This document shows positions 1 through 8,336 of a stretch of 31,362 nucleotides of DNA, in pieces. Origin of the DNA: an uncultured Phascolarctobacterium sp. (GTDB lineage: Bacteria; Bacillota; Negativicutes; Acidaminococcales; Acidaminococcaceae). How positions within the stretch are numbered: the stretch's first letter is position 1; each line of letters opens with the position of its first letter. Position numbers and translations under genes: made by a program. A model generated the notes under the pieces. It had not been told where the DNA came from, did no database searches, and saw only the letters and a program-made list of their open reading frames with translations. The stretch is from assembly GCA_900552855.1 (NCBI GenBank), contig USBG01000006.1:1-31362 (forward strand), given 5' to 3'.

Positions 1-28
1 CATCCACATGCCTCGCATAATTAAGAAA

Positions 29-50
29 TGTGTCCAGGATTCTGGGTACA
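29..50. promoter_or_regulatory. imperfect inverted repeat downstream of the AAA+ regulator
   Basis: Arms TGTGTCCAG and CTGGGTACA flank a 4-base spacer, and 7 of 9 positions are complementary. It lies in the 87 bases between the regulator stop and the window edge. A leftward gene may begin at the very edge: ATGs at 9 and 3 on the minus strand follow a GAGG. The dyad could then be an operator for that gene. No -24/-12 promoter is visible nearby. Weak evidence. Confidence 0.25.
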
Positions 51-87
51 TATCAATTTATCATTCACAACGGCACTATATTTGATA

Positions 88-1974
88 TTATTTTGCTTTA
101 GGTCCTAAGCCATACTTCTTAAGGTAACGATACAGGGTTACACGGCTTACATCCAGCATGTTAGCCAGCTTGGAGATATTGCCACCAGCAGATTTCCATG
201 CGGCAATAAATGCTTCCTTGTCGTACTTCCAAGATTTTTCCAAAGCACGGTCGCCAGGCAGCTTGATGTTTTCAGCCTCAATAATGCTGCCAGGAGTATG
301 GAAAAAGGCTTGCTCGATTACGCCCTGCAGCTGCTTGATATTGCCAGGCCAGGAGCAGCTAATAAGGAGGGAAACTGCTTCTGGAGACAAACGCTTGGGC
401 GGCAGGCTGTGCTGAGCAGACATTTCTGCCAGAATATGGGTAGCGATAACCTCGACGTCTTTAACACGCTCACGCAGAGGCGGAACGCGCATGGTGGTAT
501 CAAGAACAAGCTCGTACAGCTTGTGAGAGAACAAACCTTTATCGGCCAAACGCTTCAGATTGGAGTCGCAGGCCGCAATTACACGTACATTAAATTTGCG
601 AGTAGAGGTTGTACCATTAGGATTTTTGGTGGTAATGCCATAGGTCAATGCATCGGCTAATTTATCGCCCATTTCTACAGGGAGCTTTTCTACCTCGTCC
701 AGGAAGAGGGTGCCTCCCATAGCTAATTCTAGCTTACCAGCAATTTGTTGGTCGCCTTCGCCCTTGCCAAAGAAATCTGCCATAAGCTCCTTGATAGGTG
801 CGTTATAGCATTTGATAGCAATTAACGGTGCTGCGGCGCGGGGGCTGGCCTGGTGGATACCATGTGCAAGGCGCTGCTTGCCAGTACCAGGCTCACCTTG
901 AAGCAGAATATTGTGGTCTGTACGGGCAACACGGCTTGCTTTGTGTTGCAAAGCAAGGAACTCGCTGGTTTCACCAACCATGCTGTATAGGCTATAACGG
1001 CTGCTATAACCAGTAGCATGAGCAATGGTGGTCTTTAAATCTTCAATAGACATGGACAGCACTAGCGCGCTTTCTACTTCACTACCAACCTTGATAGGCA
1101 TAACAGTAGTAATATCTTCATAGGTTCTGTCCTGAGTAATCCAGGTAATCTCACGGCGCTGAGTAGGAATGCCCTGTAATGCCTTTTTGACAGGAATATG
1201 CTCGTAGTTTAGGAAAACATCCTCTAGGTTTTCGTGACCATCTAAGCGCTTTTGACCATTTTCATTGCAATACTTAACATTGCCATCCTTATTAATCCAA
1301 TAAACGGAAACGGGAAGCTGCTCCATCATAATTTGATTGATAGTCCAACGCTCAAGCATAGTCAGATGCTGTTCTACGGAGTATTTCATAGTCAGCAGCA
1401 GGCTGAGTAATAAGTCATAGGGAAGGTCTCTTTGGTCTAAGGAGAAGAAAGAGATAATGTAACGGATTTTGCCATTTACGCAGATAGGTGCAGAGCAGGC
1501 GTCGCCAGAATGACTATCCTTAATCCACATTTCTGGGCCAAACATCAGGAAGGGAACATTATGCTCGCGGGCAATGGAAATGCTGGAGGTACCAACATCC
1601 TCCTCCAAAACACGCATACCTTGGATATCTTCAATTACACGCTGAAAGAAGGGGAGTGCGTAGTTTTTGATAACATAGCCATTTTCATCAATCAGCAGCA
1701 TGCTCAGATTATGAATATTGAAATGCTGCTTGCTTTGCTCGTACAGGCCGTCTACATATTTTACAATGAATTCATGGGTTTTTTGATGTGCAACAATCTG
1801 TTCTTTGCTCAGCTTATTGATTTTGGGCATAGTTTCATGGGGCAGATTCATAGCGCGGCAACGCTGCCAGGATTCTGCAACCCATGGATGCACGTTAGGG
1901 TCAACAATACCCTCATCCATAAATTTTTTGTAATAAGAAGCTAATTTCTCTTTGTTACGTCTCTCTCTAATCAT
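88..1974 (-). CDS. AcoR/DhaR-like AAA+ regulator with degenerate sigma-54 activator motifs
   Basis: A 628-residue cytoplasmic transcription regulator. The N-terminal part (about 28-200) resembles the GAF-type sensory region of AcoR-like proteins, with the SWQRC motif near 35-39. A PAS-like segment follows (about 210-310), then an AAA+ domain (about 330-560) with Walker A GEPGTGK at 360-366 and Walker B GGTLFLDE at 420-427. A Fis-type helix-turn-helix ends the protein (about 587-622). The GAFTGA loop that contacts sigma-54, expected near 404-409, is replaced by KGEGDQQ. The usual arginine-finger segment (FREDLYYRL in relatives) reads FSHKLYELV at 482-490, with both arginines lost. It probably binds DNA and ATP but may not drive sigma-54 open-complex formation. 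It is last in a likely operon with nlpC and the radical SAM gene. The effector is unknown. Confidence 0.85.
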   Translation of the reverse strand: MIRERRNKEKLASYYKKFMDEGIVDPNVHPWVAESWQRCRAMNLPHETMPKINKLSKEQIVAHQKTHEFIVKYVDGLYEQSKQHFNIHNLSMLLIDENGYVIKNYALPFFQRVIEDIQGMRVLEEDVGTSSISIAREHNVPFLMFGPEMWIKDSHSGDACSAPICVNGKIRYIISFFSLDQRDLPYDLLLSLLLTMKYSVEQHLTMLERWTINQIMMEQLPVSVYWINKDGNVKYCNENGQKRLDGHENLEDVFLNYEHIPVKKALQGIPTQRREITWITQDRTYEDITTVMPIKVGSEVESALVLSMSIEDLKTTIAHATGYSSRYSLYSMVGETSEFLALQHKASRVARTDHNILLQGEPGTGKQRLAHGIHQASPRAAAPLIAIKCYNAPIKELMADFFGKGEGDQQIAGKLELAMGGTLFLDEVEKLPVEMGDKLADALTYGITTKNPNGTTSTRKFNVRVIAACDSNLKRLADKGLFSHKLYELVLDTTMRVPPLRERVKDVEVIATHILAEMSAQHSLPPKRLSPEAVSLLISCSWPGNIKQLQGVIEQAFFHTPGSIIEAENIKLPGDRALEKSWKYDKEAFIAAWKSAGGNISKLANMLDVSRVTLYRYLKKYGLGPKAK

Positions 1975-1991
1975 ACACCTTATACCTCCAT

Positions 1992-2007
1992 CAGCTCCTA
2001 GGAGCTG
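1992..2007. promoter_or_regulatory. perfect 16-bp palindrome between nlpC-like gene and AAA+ regulator
   Basis: CAGCTCCTAGGAGCTG lies in the 46-base gap, 18 bases before the regulator start. It could be a hairpin (6-bp stem, CTAG loop) or an operator. No T-run follows on the minus strand, so a terminator is unlikely. Confidence 0.4.
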
Positions 2008-2020
2008 CTATTATCTTACG

Positions 2021-2968
2021 TTATTTTACCTCGCCATTATCAATCAGTACACGGCGAGCTCCGTAATATCGGGACTTCCAATAGGTATCCTGTAGGGATA
2101 CAAGAGCAACACCCTTGGATGTGGTGGCACTCCAAAATTTTCCGTCGCCTGCGTAGATGCCAACATGGGATGCGCCGGCAGCGTAGGTGGTGAAAAATAC
2201 TAGGTCTCCAGGCTTAAGCTGGCTTTGGGTGACGAAGATTCCGAGTAATGCTTGTTCGTCAGCCACACGGGGCAGCGTAGCCTTGCTTTTTTGGAAAACA
2301 TATTGTACATAGCCAGAGCAGTCAAAGCCCTTGGGAGTAGTACCACCAAAAACATAGGGGACACCTTTATGCTTAGAGGCTGCTTTGACAATATCCGTGC
2401 CCTTGACCTTGCTGATGCCTTCTTTGGTAAAGGCAACCCAATTCAGCTTGCGATATGTTTTGTCATCAAGCTTGCCAGTGGCTTTAAGGTCGTTTTCCTT
2501 TTGAAATTTTTTTAGGGCGGATTCCGTAGCTTCTGACATATGGCCATTAGGAGCTTCTTTACTATAGCCTAAAAGCTGTAGCTTTTGCTGCGCAACCTTA
2601 GTGCGCCAATCACTGGCAGCTTTTGTCTGTTTATTTGCTTTGGTCGTTTTATGCTCCTTTTTGGCTTTCTTTTCAGAGTTCTTTTTATCTTTATTATTCT
2701 CTTTAGCTTCTGCTTTAGGGGTATCAGCATCCTGCTTGCTTACCTTGGGGGCAGAAGGAACTTTTTGCTGATGAACCGTGACTGCGTCAGCTTTTTTTGT
2801 GCTGATTTTGGGCAGGGGTGGCAAAGCTTTTCCAGAAGCAGAAACAGGTACATTACTGACAATGACCTCTGTCTGCCTGGGAGTTACTTGTTCCCTTGCT
2901 AGTGCTATGTGCGGCAGGCTGCCGAGGCATGCCGCAGTTAAGAGTATTCCTAGAAAAGCTTTGTTCAT
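2021..2968 (-). CDS. secreted NlpC/P60 peptidoglycan endopeptidase with PG-binding domain
   Basis: A 315-residue exported cell-wall hydrolase. Residues 1-24 form a signal peptide ending in IALA. A long Lys/Ala/Glu-rich low-complexity linker runs from about 50 to 118. A peptidoglycan_binding_1-type domain spans about 124-176 (QQKLQLLGY, ALKKFQKEN). A C-terminal NlpC/P60 domain spans about 190-310, with catalytic Cys217 in FDCSGY and His268 in ASHVGIY. Family members cleave stem-peptide bonds, typically gamma-D-Glu to diamino acid. The start is preceded by AGGTGAT. Only 21 bases separate it from the radical SAM gene upstream, so the two are probably co-transcribed. Substrate and physiological role (growth, separation or remodelling) cannot be read from the sequence. 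Confidence 0.9.
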   Translation of the reverse strand: MNKAFLGILLTAACLGSLPHIALAREQVTPRQTEVIVSNVPVSASGKALPPLPKISTKKADAVTVHQQKVPSAPKVSKQDADTPKAEAKENNKDKKNSEKKAKKEHKTTKANKQTKAASDWRTKVAQQKLQLLGYSKEAPNGHMSEATESALKKFQKENDLKATGKLDDKTYRKLNWVAFTKEGISKVKGTDIVKAASKHKGVPYVFGGTTPKGFDCSGYVQYVFQKSKATLPRVADEQALLGIFVTQSQLKPGDLVFFTTYAAGASHVGIYAGDGKFWSATTSKGVALVSLQDTYWKSRYYGARRVLIDNGEVK

Positions 2969-2989
2969 ACTATCACCTGACTAATTTAT

Positions 2990-3883
2990 TTAGCTGTAAT
3001 TGTAAATATCCCAAGATTTCAGTTTACTGAGCTCCTGAATGCACAAGTCTATATCCTTAAGCAGACGGTCCTTTTCTTTAGGGAGAGTTGCTGCTAGAGG
3101 AATATAATTGGAAACATGGTTGCTTCTAAACAGACAGTGATGGTCCTCGGGAAGGTTGATATGCTCCATCATCAGATGCAGCTCCTGCATAAGGCCTGCA
3201 GGAGAAAGAGGATTGAACTTGCCTGCTTCGTACTGGTCTAGCAGCTCACTACCACGATAAAGCATAAGGCAGAGAGCGCTGACCATATTAGGCTTAATAA
3301 TATTGATGGCTTCTGCAGTTGCTAAAGCGTGACGAGCACTGCCCTCCACACCTGCGATACCTAAAATTACCATCATGGAAAGCTTCATACCGCTAGCGGT
3401 AACACGACGACCTGCCTCGATAGCTTCTTCAGCGTTAACGCCTTTATTCACAGCCTTCAGGGTAGCATCGTCACCGGTTTCCATACCATAGTACAAAAGC
3501 TGTAGGCCAGCCTCCTTTAGCTGACGCAGCTCCTCCTCGCTTTTACGGAGAATGTCCTTAGGCGCTGCATAGGAGGAAACTCTTTGCAGCTTAGGAAATT
3601 GTTCGCGTAGTGCCTGCAAAATCTTCAGCAGCTTGGCAGTAGGTAATACTAAGGCATCACCATCAGCTAAGAATACACGACGAACTTTATTTTTACCATA
3701 GTAAGCCGCCTGTGCAATTTGGCGGGAAATTTCTTCATCTTTGAGTATTTGGAATGGCACGCCACGATACATATTGCAATAGGTGCATTTATTATGGGCG
3801 CAGCCACGAGTAACTCTTAAAATAAAGCTTTGAGCTTCACTGGGTGGGCGAAAAACAGGGGTATCATAATTATCAAAAAACAT
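2990..3883 (-). CDS. radical SAM protein (COG1032-like)
   Basis: A 297-residue cytoplasmic iron-sulfur enzyme. The start at 3883 is chosen because TAAAGGAG lies 10 bases upstream; an in-frame ATG at 3919 has no ribosome site and adds 12 atypical residues. The N-terminus FRPPSEA leads into a cluster-binding motif with Cys28, Cys33 and Cys36 (CX4CX2C). This spacing is seen in the uncharacterised radical SAM family that begins with PPSEA and the TRGC..N.C..C signature. The YYGMETGDD segment fits the SAM-binding part of a TIM-barrel core. The reaction is unknown; automatic annotations often call relatives coproporphyrinogen oxidase-like without support. It is the first gene of a likely three-gene operon. 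Confidence 0.85.
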   Translation of the reverse strand: MFFDNYDTPVFRPPSEAQSFILRVTRGCAHNKCTYCNMYRGVPFQILKDEEISRQIAQAAYYGKNKVRRVFLADGDALVLPTAKLLKILQALREQFPKLQRVSSYAAPKDILRKSEEELRQLKEAGLQLLYYGMETGDDATLKAVNKGVNAEEAIEAGRRVTASGMKLSMMVILGIAGVEGSARHALATAEAINIIKPNMVSALCLMLYRGSELLDQYEAGKFNPLSPAGLMQELHLMMEHINLPEDHHCLFRSNHVSNYIPLAATLPKEKDRLLKDIDLCIQELSKLKSWDIYNYS

Positions 3884-3980
3884 GGTAATAGTCTCCTTTA
3901 TTCTCACAATTTGAATCATCTGGCGCCAGTGAGTTCAGGAAATAGTGTAAAGATTAATACACTTTTTTAGTTCTTTTATA

Positions 3981-3995
3981 CTAGTATTATACTAG
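3981..3995. promoter_or_regulatory. palindromic operator candidate upstream of the radical SAM operon
   Basis: CTAGTATTATACTAG is a perfect 7-1-7 palindrome. On the minus strand it contains TATAAT. A TTGAAA at 4001-4006 with a 17-base spacer to TAGTAT (3978-3983) would place the palindrome across the spacer and -10 region, as expected for a repressor site. The binding protein is unknown. Confidence 0.4.
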
Positions 3996-4128
3996 ATTTT
4001 TTTCAATTTGTAACGTGTAAATGAAAACTTTTTGTTACTTTTCTTACAAAGAATTTGTGAATTTTAACGGGAGTGTAATATATAGTATACTAAAAATATG
4101 GAAATAGAGTTATCTATTAGCTTTATAA

Positions 4129-4157
4129 TTGACAGTGTAAGGTTTTATGGATAAACT
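4129..4157 (+). promoter_or_regulatory. sigma-70-type promoter of tcdA
   Basis: A consensus -35 TTGACA (4129-4134), a 17-base spacer and TAAACT (4152-4157) as -10. It leaves a leader of about 165 bases before the tcdA start. Confidence 0.6.
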
Positions 4158-4330
4158 AGGCTTATAAATGTAAATTAAAAGGCTTATTGGTTTAAGGAAT
4201 GCAGCCTTTGCTATACATTGAGCAAGGGGATAAGTCTAAATGATAAGTAGCTAGATAAAAGCAGCTTATGATTTGGCAGGGTATAAAAACTTTATGAGCC
4301 ATAAATGTTGATAATAAGGAAGTGAGATAT

Positions 4331-5071
4331 ATGCTTGAACAATTTGCGAGAACGGAGCTGCTTTTAGGAAGAGCTGCCTTAGATAAGCTACGTCAATCCC
4401 ATGTGGCAGTTTTTGGCATTGGTGGTGTAGGCGGTTATACGGTAGAGGCGTTAGCACGTAGTGGTGTAGGACACTTCACTTTAGTAGATAGTGATACAGT
4501 AAGTATTACCAATCTGAATAGACAAATTATAGCGTTACAGGAAACAGTAGGGCAATACAAGGTAGATGTTATGGCAGAGCGTATTCATAGCATAAATCCT
4601 GATGCTGTAATAGAAGTACACAGATGCTTCTTTCTGCCTGAAAATCAGGAGCAGTTTGATTTTTCTAAGTATGATTACGTAGTAGATGCAGTAGATACTG
4701 TAGCGGCAAAAATTGCTATCGTTATGCAGGCTAAGGAGGCAGGCGTTCCTGTTATCAGCAGCATGGGCGCTGGCAATAAAATGAATCCTGCTATGTTTGA
4801 GGTAGCAGATATTTATAAGACATCTGTTTGTCCTTTAGCAAGAGTAATGCGCCAGGCTATGAAAAAGCGCAACGTTAAGAATTTGAAGGTAGTTTATTCT
4901 AAGGAGCTACCCTTAAAGCCTGCTCCTGAAATGGCAGTTGCCTGTGCAGAAGAAGGCGTGCAAAAGCGTAGCCTGCCCGGAAGTATAGCCTTTACTCCCT
5001 CTGTAGCAGGTCTTATCCTAGCCTCAGAGGTGGTAAAGGACTTAGTGGATTATCATCCGCAGTACGAATAA
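4331..5071 (+). CDS. tcdA: tRNA threonylcarbamoyladenosine dehydratase (TcdA/CsdL, E1-like)
   Basis: A 246-residue E1/ThiF-superfamily enzyme. Relatives use ATP to cyclise t6A37 of ANN-decoding tRNAs to the hydantoin ct6A. The N-terminal Rossmann nucleotide loop GIGGVG is at 29-34, followed by the conserved VDSD and NLNRQ segment (ATP-binding arginine) and then YVVDAVDT. The C-terminal half has the family's PLARVMR segment and a PAPE. ATG 4331 is chosen because AAGGAAG ends about 7 bases upstream; an in-frame GTG at 4322 overlaps that ribosome site. The gene is monocistronic, with its own TTGACA/TAAACT promoter and a strong terminator downstream. The usual csdA/csdE partners are not visible here. 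Confidence 0.92.
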   Translation: MLEQFARTELLLGRAALDKLRQSHVAVFGIGGVGGYTVEALARSGVGHFTLVDSDTVSITNLNRQIIALQETVGQYKVDVMAERIHSINPDAVIEVHRCFFLPENQEQFDFSKYDYVVDAVDTVAAKIAIVMQAKEAGVPVISSMGAGNKMNPAMFEVADIYKTSVCPLARVMRQAMKKRNVKNLKVVYSKELPLKPAPEMAVACAEEGVQKRSLPGSIAFTPSVAGLILASEVVKDLVDYHPQYE

Positions 5072-5242
5072 AGGTATTGGGTAATAGCTATTTATATATT
5101 GTTAGTAGCGAGGCTGAAATTTGTATTGCAAATATGTACTTATCAATGGTTGTAAGGAAACTTTGCATTAAGAGCCATGGTAATTGAGGATATGTTTTTA
5201 CTCGTTATCAATGAAGAATATTGGTTGTGAATGAAAAATGTA

Positions 5243-5284
5243 AAAAGGCGCTAATTTGAGAAAATACTCAAATTAGCGCCTTTT
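5243..5284. terminator. bidirectional terminator between tcdA and the WYL operon
   Basis: An 18-bp perfect stem (5243-5260 with 5267-5284) around the loop AAAATA, with A-rich and T-rich flanks, so it works on either strand. It separates convergent tcdA from the minus-strand WYL genes. Confidence 0.9.
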
Positions 5285-5339
5285 CTTTGTTTATGAAGCT
5301 AGTTTTGTCCCAGTTTCTTTTGGTGTGTGGAGTTATTAA

Positions 5340-6542
5340 TTACATAACACCTGTAACTATCTTTTGTTCTACAGCTTTATTTGTAGTCTGTGCTTTTTTG
5401 TTGGCAAGTAATCCAGCTTGTGTTTTTAGACGCTGACGTATTTTGGCAATAAGGCTGTCTGACTCAACAACTTTTACTAAGTGCCCCATGCCTAAAATGC
5501 GAATCAAGAGCTCTATTTCATCAGTCTTATAATAGGTAATAGTCATTTTATAGACAACAAGGCTTTTGGCTTGGCTAATAGTTTGCTTTTTTTGTACAGC
5601 TTCACGCTGAAAGATGCAGGAGCTTTTATCCTTTCTTGCAAATTCTACCTCCTTTTCATAATCAGAAAAGGCTATAAGAGCGCGCTGTAGAGCGTTACGA
5701 GAATCATAAATTTCAATTACTGCAGTAAGCTTATTGGGCTTTAGCTTGCGTGCTTCCATGAGCTCTTTAGCAGGAATTGGATATACAGATTTGCAATTAT
5801 CCTTTATATTACTCATATTATATATTCCGTATGAGCCATTGGTGACTGCTAATAGTCTGAACTTATCATTTTTGGGAGAGTATTCAATACGTAAGGGTAT
5901 AACGTTTTCTACAGTATATAAGCGATTATCTTTGTTTGCCAAATAATCAAAGCTCAGATAAAGGTGTTTTTTTAGAGCATTGAGGACTGTGTAGAAATTG
6001 CTTTGATAAAGCTGGCTACTATAATCATCGCCATCGGTAAACTGGTCAAAGCAAACTACTGTATCGGCATTGTAAAGGGGCGTATACTCCTGCAGGCTTT
6101 GGCACAGCTTTTTTTCTTCTGCCACACTTACAAAGAGCTTGAAGCGCGGGTCCTCGGAAATAGTGCGTAGCCAGCGTTTTTCCAGACTAGTCTGGGGACG
6201 GGTTACATTGCTGAGGGTGGTAGTATAATTTCCGGATTCGTCCTTTTTGAACAAATGCCACAGCTTATAAAGCTTGCCGTGGATTTCGTTGTAGCGGGTA
6301 TTGATTATCTCTTCAGCGCGGTTATCTGGATTGTCGCTATAGTTATCGTCAAGCAAGTCCTGATATTTACTATATATTGATTCATCCGTAATAATATTTC
6401 TGATGCCTTTGCCACTGATGGACTTATTTTCAGGATTAGCCTTATCATATTTGACAGCTGAGTTAATGATTTTACGCACTGTTTTGAAGTAACCGCTATA
6501 GATTCTATGAAAAAGAGGATTAATATTTTGAGCTTTAGACAT
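5340..6542 (-). CDS. WYL-domain transcriptional regulator, second of pair
   Basis: A 400-residue cytoplasmic protein. The start at 6542 follows GAGGAGGG with a 6-base gap and overlaps the preceding gene by 8 bases; an in-frame ATG at 6569 is less well placed. The N-terminal 150 residues are charged and of unclear fold. The middle (about 190-270) shows the WYL-type beta-rich pattern (LSFDYLA, VIPLRIEYS, FRLLAV). The C-terminus (about 335-385) matches the WYL C-terminal extension (YYKTDEIELLIRILGMG). WYL proteins are usually ligand-responsive DNA-binding regulators, often of DNA-damage or defence genes. No DNA-binding domain is obvious at the N-terminus, so it may act with its operon partner. 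Confidence 0.75.
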   Translation of the reverse strand: MSKAQNINPLFHRIYSGYFKTVRKIINSAVKYDKANPENKSISGKGIRNIITDESIYSKYQDLLDDNYSDNPDNRAEEIINTRYNEIHGKLYKLWHLFKKDESGNYTTTLSNVTRPQTSLEKRWLRTISEDPRFKLFVSVAEEKKLCQSLQEYTPLYNADTVVCFDQFTDGDDYSSQLYQSNFYTVLNALKKHLYLSFDYLANKDNRLYTVENVIPLRIEYSPKNDKFRLLAVTNGSYGIYNMSNIKDNCKSVYPIPAKELMEARKLKPNKLTAVIEIYDSRNALQRALIAFSDYEKEVEFARKDKSSCIFQREAVQKKQTISQAKSLVVYKMTITYYKTDEIELLIRILGMGHLVKVVESDSLIAKIRQRLKTQAGLLANKKAQTTNKAVEQKIVTGVM

Positions 6543-8016
6543 TTTTTCCCTCCTCTCGGTAGATATCATACATGGAATTCATACATTGTATATCCTTAAA
6601 GAATTTTTCCTCAAGAGCTTTATCCTCAAAACTGATGCTTTCGATGCGTGTTATGTAGCTTCTCAGCCAGGGGAACATTTCGCCCGGGTTAAAGAGTTTG
6701 ATGGTATAGGTAGCTGTTTGCGCTTCATCATCATAGATAAGCTGTCCTTGACGCTTTTCACGCTCCAGACGATTTTTGATGAAGAATTCATTGCTGCCTA
6801 TATGAAAGACCACTTCGACACCTGTGGGCTGAGGGTAATCCTCTTTATAGAGGGTTGTGGACATGCTCCAGATATATTTGGTAAAGCTGTCACTGTCTTT
6901 TAATATTTCGTCAAAGTTGATACAGCAAAGTATCTTTTTATCATCCGGCTTTTGCATTTCAGCTTTAACCCTACCTAAACGCTCTGCTTCAGGCAAGGTA
7001 GTGACGTCTTTGATTTTGAAGACGTTATCCAGCATGAAGAAGTCGTAACGCTGCTTGGAGCAATAGTAGGCTAAAAGATAGGTACGTCCAGAATCAGTAC
7101 TGCGATAAATTTTTAAGGGCAGTACTATTTCATTTTTTGTACCGATAAAGGTGTTATTAGGCTTACAGAGATTTAGGTTTACCAGCTTGTGATAATAGAT
7201 AGCGTCTAGCAGCTGGTAAACAATTTCTGTATTGATGGCCTGAGCAATGTAATGATGCTTAAAGACAAAGGGAGAATCTTGCTGCTCCTCCTGCAGGTCA
7301 AGAAGGGTACTGCCAAAAAAGCCGATGTTTCCTGCCTCGGAAAAATATTGAATAGCAGAAAGAGTATCATCAGTCAAGTGGATGCTGCTATTTAAAACAT
7401 AGGTTAGAGGCTTATTTTTGGTAATCCTTAGTAGACCTAGCTTTACATATTCATCAAGAATATAGCGGAGCTGGTCCTCGGTTATGACGGATGAAGGGTA
7501 GATTTCTGAATAATTATTGTCCAGAATATTTAGCATTTCCTCTTTAGTGTATTCCTTGGGAACAAATTTTGCCTTGCTGCCTGTGCCGATCTTTTGCTCA
7601 CAAAAAAGACTGATGGGCTGATGTGCCTTGCAGGAATAATTGCCGTTGGAAAATTTAATAATATTGTCTACTGTGCTAAGCTCTGCCGCAACGCTTTCAG
7701 GAGTAGGGTTTTGGTAGAAGCAGATGAAGCCTTCTTCATCCATAAGTGTATCAAGAGTATATTGTTCATTGGGTATCAAGGCCTTGATTAAAAGAGAGCT
7801 ATCAGCAAAGGAATAGGTTTTGCTGTTCTTGTCATAATTAATCAGCTTTTGGTCCACATAATGCTGTAGTATTGTTTCAGAATCATTTTCAATATAATCG
7901 TCGAAAACATTTTCCTTGTAGAAGTAATCGTTGTTAAGGATATGGAGAATTTTAGTTTTGGATACACCTTCTGGATGCTCGCGGAGCAGGTCCATAAGGT
8001 AAAAATGCATGGTCAT
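6535..8016 (-). CDS. WYL-domain regulator (C-terminal part of a probably split protein)
   Basis: A 493-residue protein. The N-terminus (FYLMDLLREHPEGVSKTKIL, about 5-80) looks like a winged helix of the type seen in front of WYL domains. A second segment of that kind lies at about 165-215 (LRYILDEYVKLGLLRITK). The WYL domain is at about 270-345 (VNLNLCK, IVLPLKIYRS, RTYLLAYY) and a C-terminal extension at about 390-480. Its ATG overlaps the previous gene's stop as ATGA, and no Shine-Dalgarno precedes it. Translation therefore depends on coupling to, or frameshifting from, the upstream reading frame. It is the middle gene of a three-gene operon. Confidence 0.75.
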   Translation of the reverse strand: MTMHFYLMDLLREHPEGVSKTKILHILNNDYFYKENVFDDYIENDSETILQHYVDQKLINYDKNSKTYSFADSSLLIKALIPNEQYTLDTLMDEEGFICFYQNPTPESVAAELSTVDNIIKFSNGNYSCKAHQPISLFCEQKIGTGSKAKFVPKEYTKEEMLNILDNNYSEIYPSSVITEDQLRYILDEYVKLGLLRITKNKPLTYVLNSSIHLTDDTLSAIQYFSEAGNIGFFGSTLLDLQEEQQDSPFVFKHHYIAQAINTEIVYQLLDAIYYHKLVNLNLCKPNNTFIGTKNEIVLPLKIYRSTDSGRTYLLAYYCSKQRYDFFMLDNVFKIKDVTTLPEAERLGRVKAEMQKPDDKKILCCINFDEILKDSDSFTKYIWSMSTTLYKEDYPQPTGVEVVFHIGSNEFFIKNRLEREKRQGQLIYDDEAQTATYTIKLFNPGEMFPWLRSYITRIESISFEDKALEEKFFKDIQCMNSMYDIYREEGKNV

Positions 8017-8336
8017 ATGGATTTAAATGAACGAGTTTTTAAGGGCATGTAGAAGGGATTGCTAGGAACCTCATGTGCGTCCAGCTTTAAAAAGTGAACA
8101 TATTCAGTTTTATCCTTCCTAGTGCTGTGGGAAAAGCTGTTCAGCCAGTTGTCAATTCTACGCAAATAGTCGGCATAGGTAGAGCTGGTGACTGCATTGC
8201 CTTTCTTCTGCTTGTTATCTTTATTTTTGTTTTCAAGAAAATCTGAACGACGCTTATAGCCATAGATAAAAAAACTTCTAATATAGCTACGTGCTGTTTG
8301 AAAGCTTTGGATTAGTTCCTCGTGTGATGACGCCAT
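8013..8336 (-). CDS. small N-terminal partner of WYL regulator, possible split gene
   Basis: A 107-residue basic protein starting at 8336 (AGGAGGG 8 bases upstream; the ATG at 8342 sits too close). It begins MASSHEELIQSFQTARSYIR and contains an FFIYGYKRRSDF segment. I recall the same kind of sequence at the N-terminus of single-chain WYL regulators in Clostridia, where a NPxYxxLKxxSF segment leads straight into (L/M)HFYLxDLL. Here NPFYMPLKTRSFKSI is followed by a stop, and the next frame resumes with MTMHFYLMDLL. The join reads naturally across the stop. It is either a real two-subunit arrangement with ATGA coupling, or a recent frameshift. The family assignment rests on memory, not on a search. 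Confidence 0.6.
   Translation of the reverse strand: MASSHEELIQSFQTARSYIRSFFIYGYKRRSDFLENKNKDNKQKKGNAVTSSTYADYLRRIDNWLNSFSHSTRKDKTEYVHFLKLDAHEVPSNPFYMPLKTRSFKSI

Larger units (their letters stand above)
3884..4330. other. divergent intergenic region between radical SAM gene and tcdA
   Basis: No gene is seen in these 447 AT-rich bases. They hold the palindrome at 3981-3995, a related shorter one at 4083-4092 (TAGTATACTA), and a plus-strand promoter at 4129-4157. About 170 bases of tcdA leader follow the promoter, without a convincing conserved RNA fold. Confidence 0.6.

Noticed and set aside
1..9. Start codon of a leftward gene at the window edge (ATG at 9 or 3 on the minus strand after GAGG)
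   Set aside because: Only three codons at most are inside the window, so no product can be supported.
1510..1944. 144-codon plus-strand open frame inside the AAA+ regulator gene
   Set aside because: It is antisense to a clear multi-domain protein and has no recognisable domain or ribosome site.
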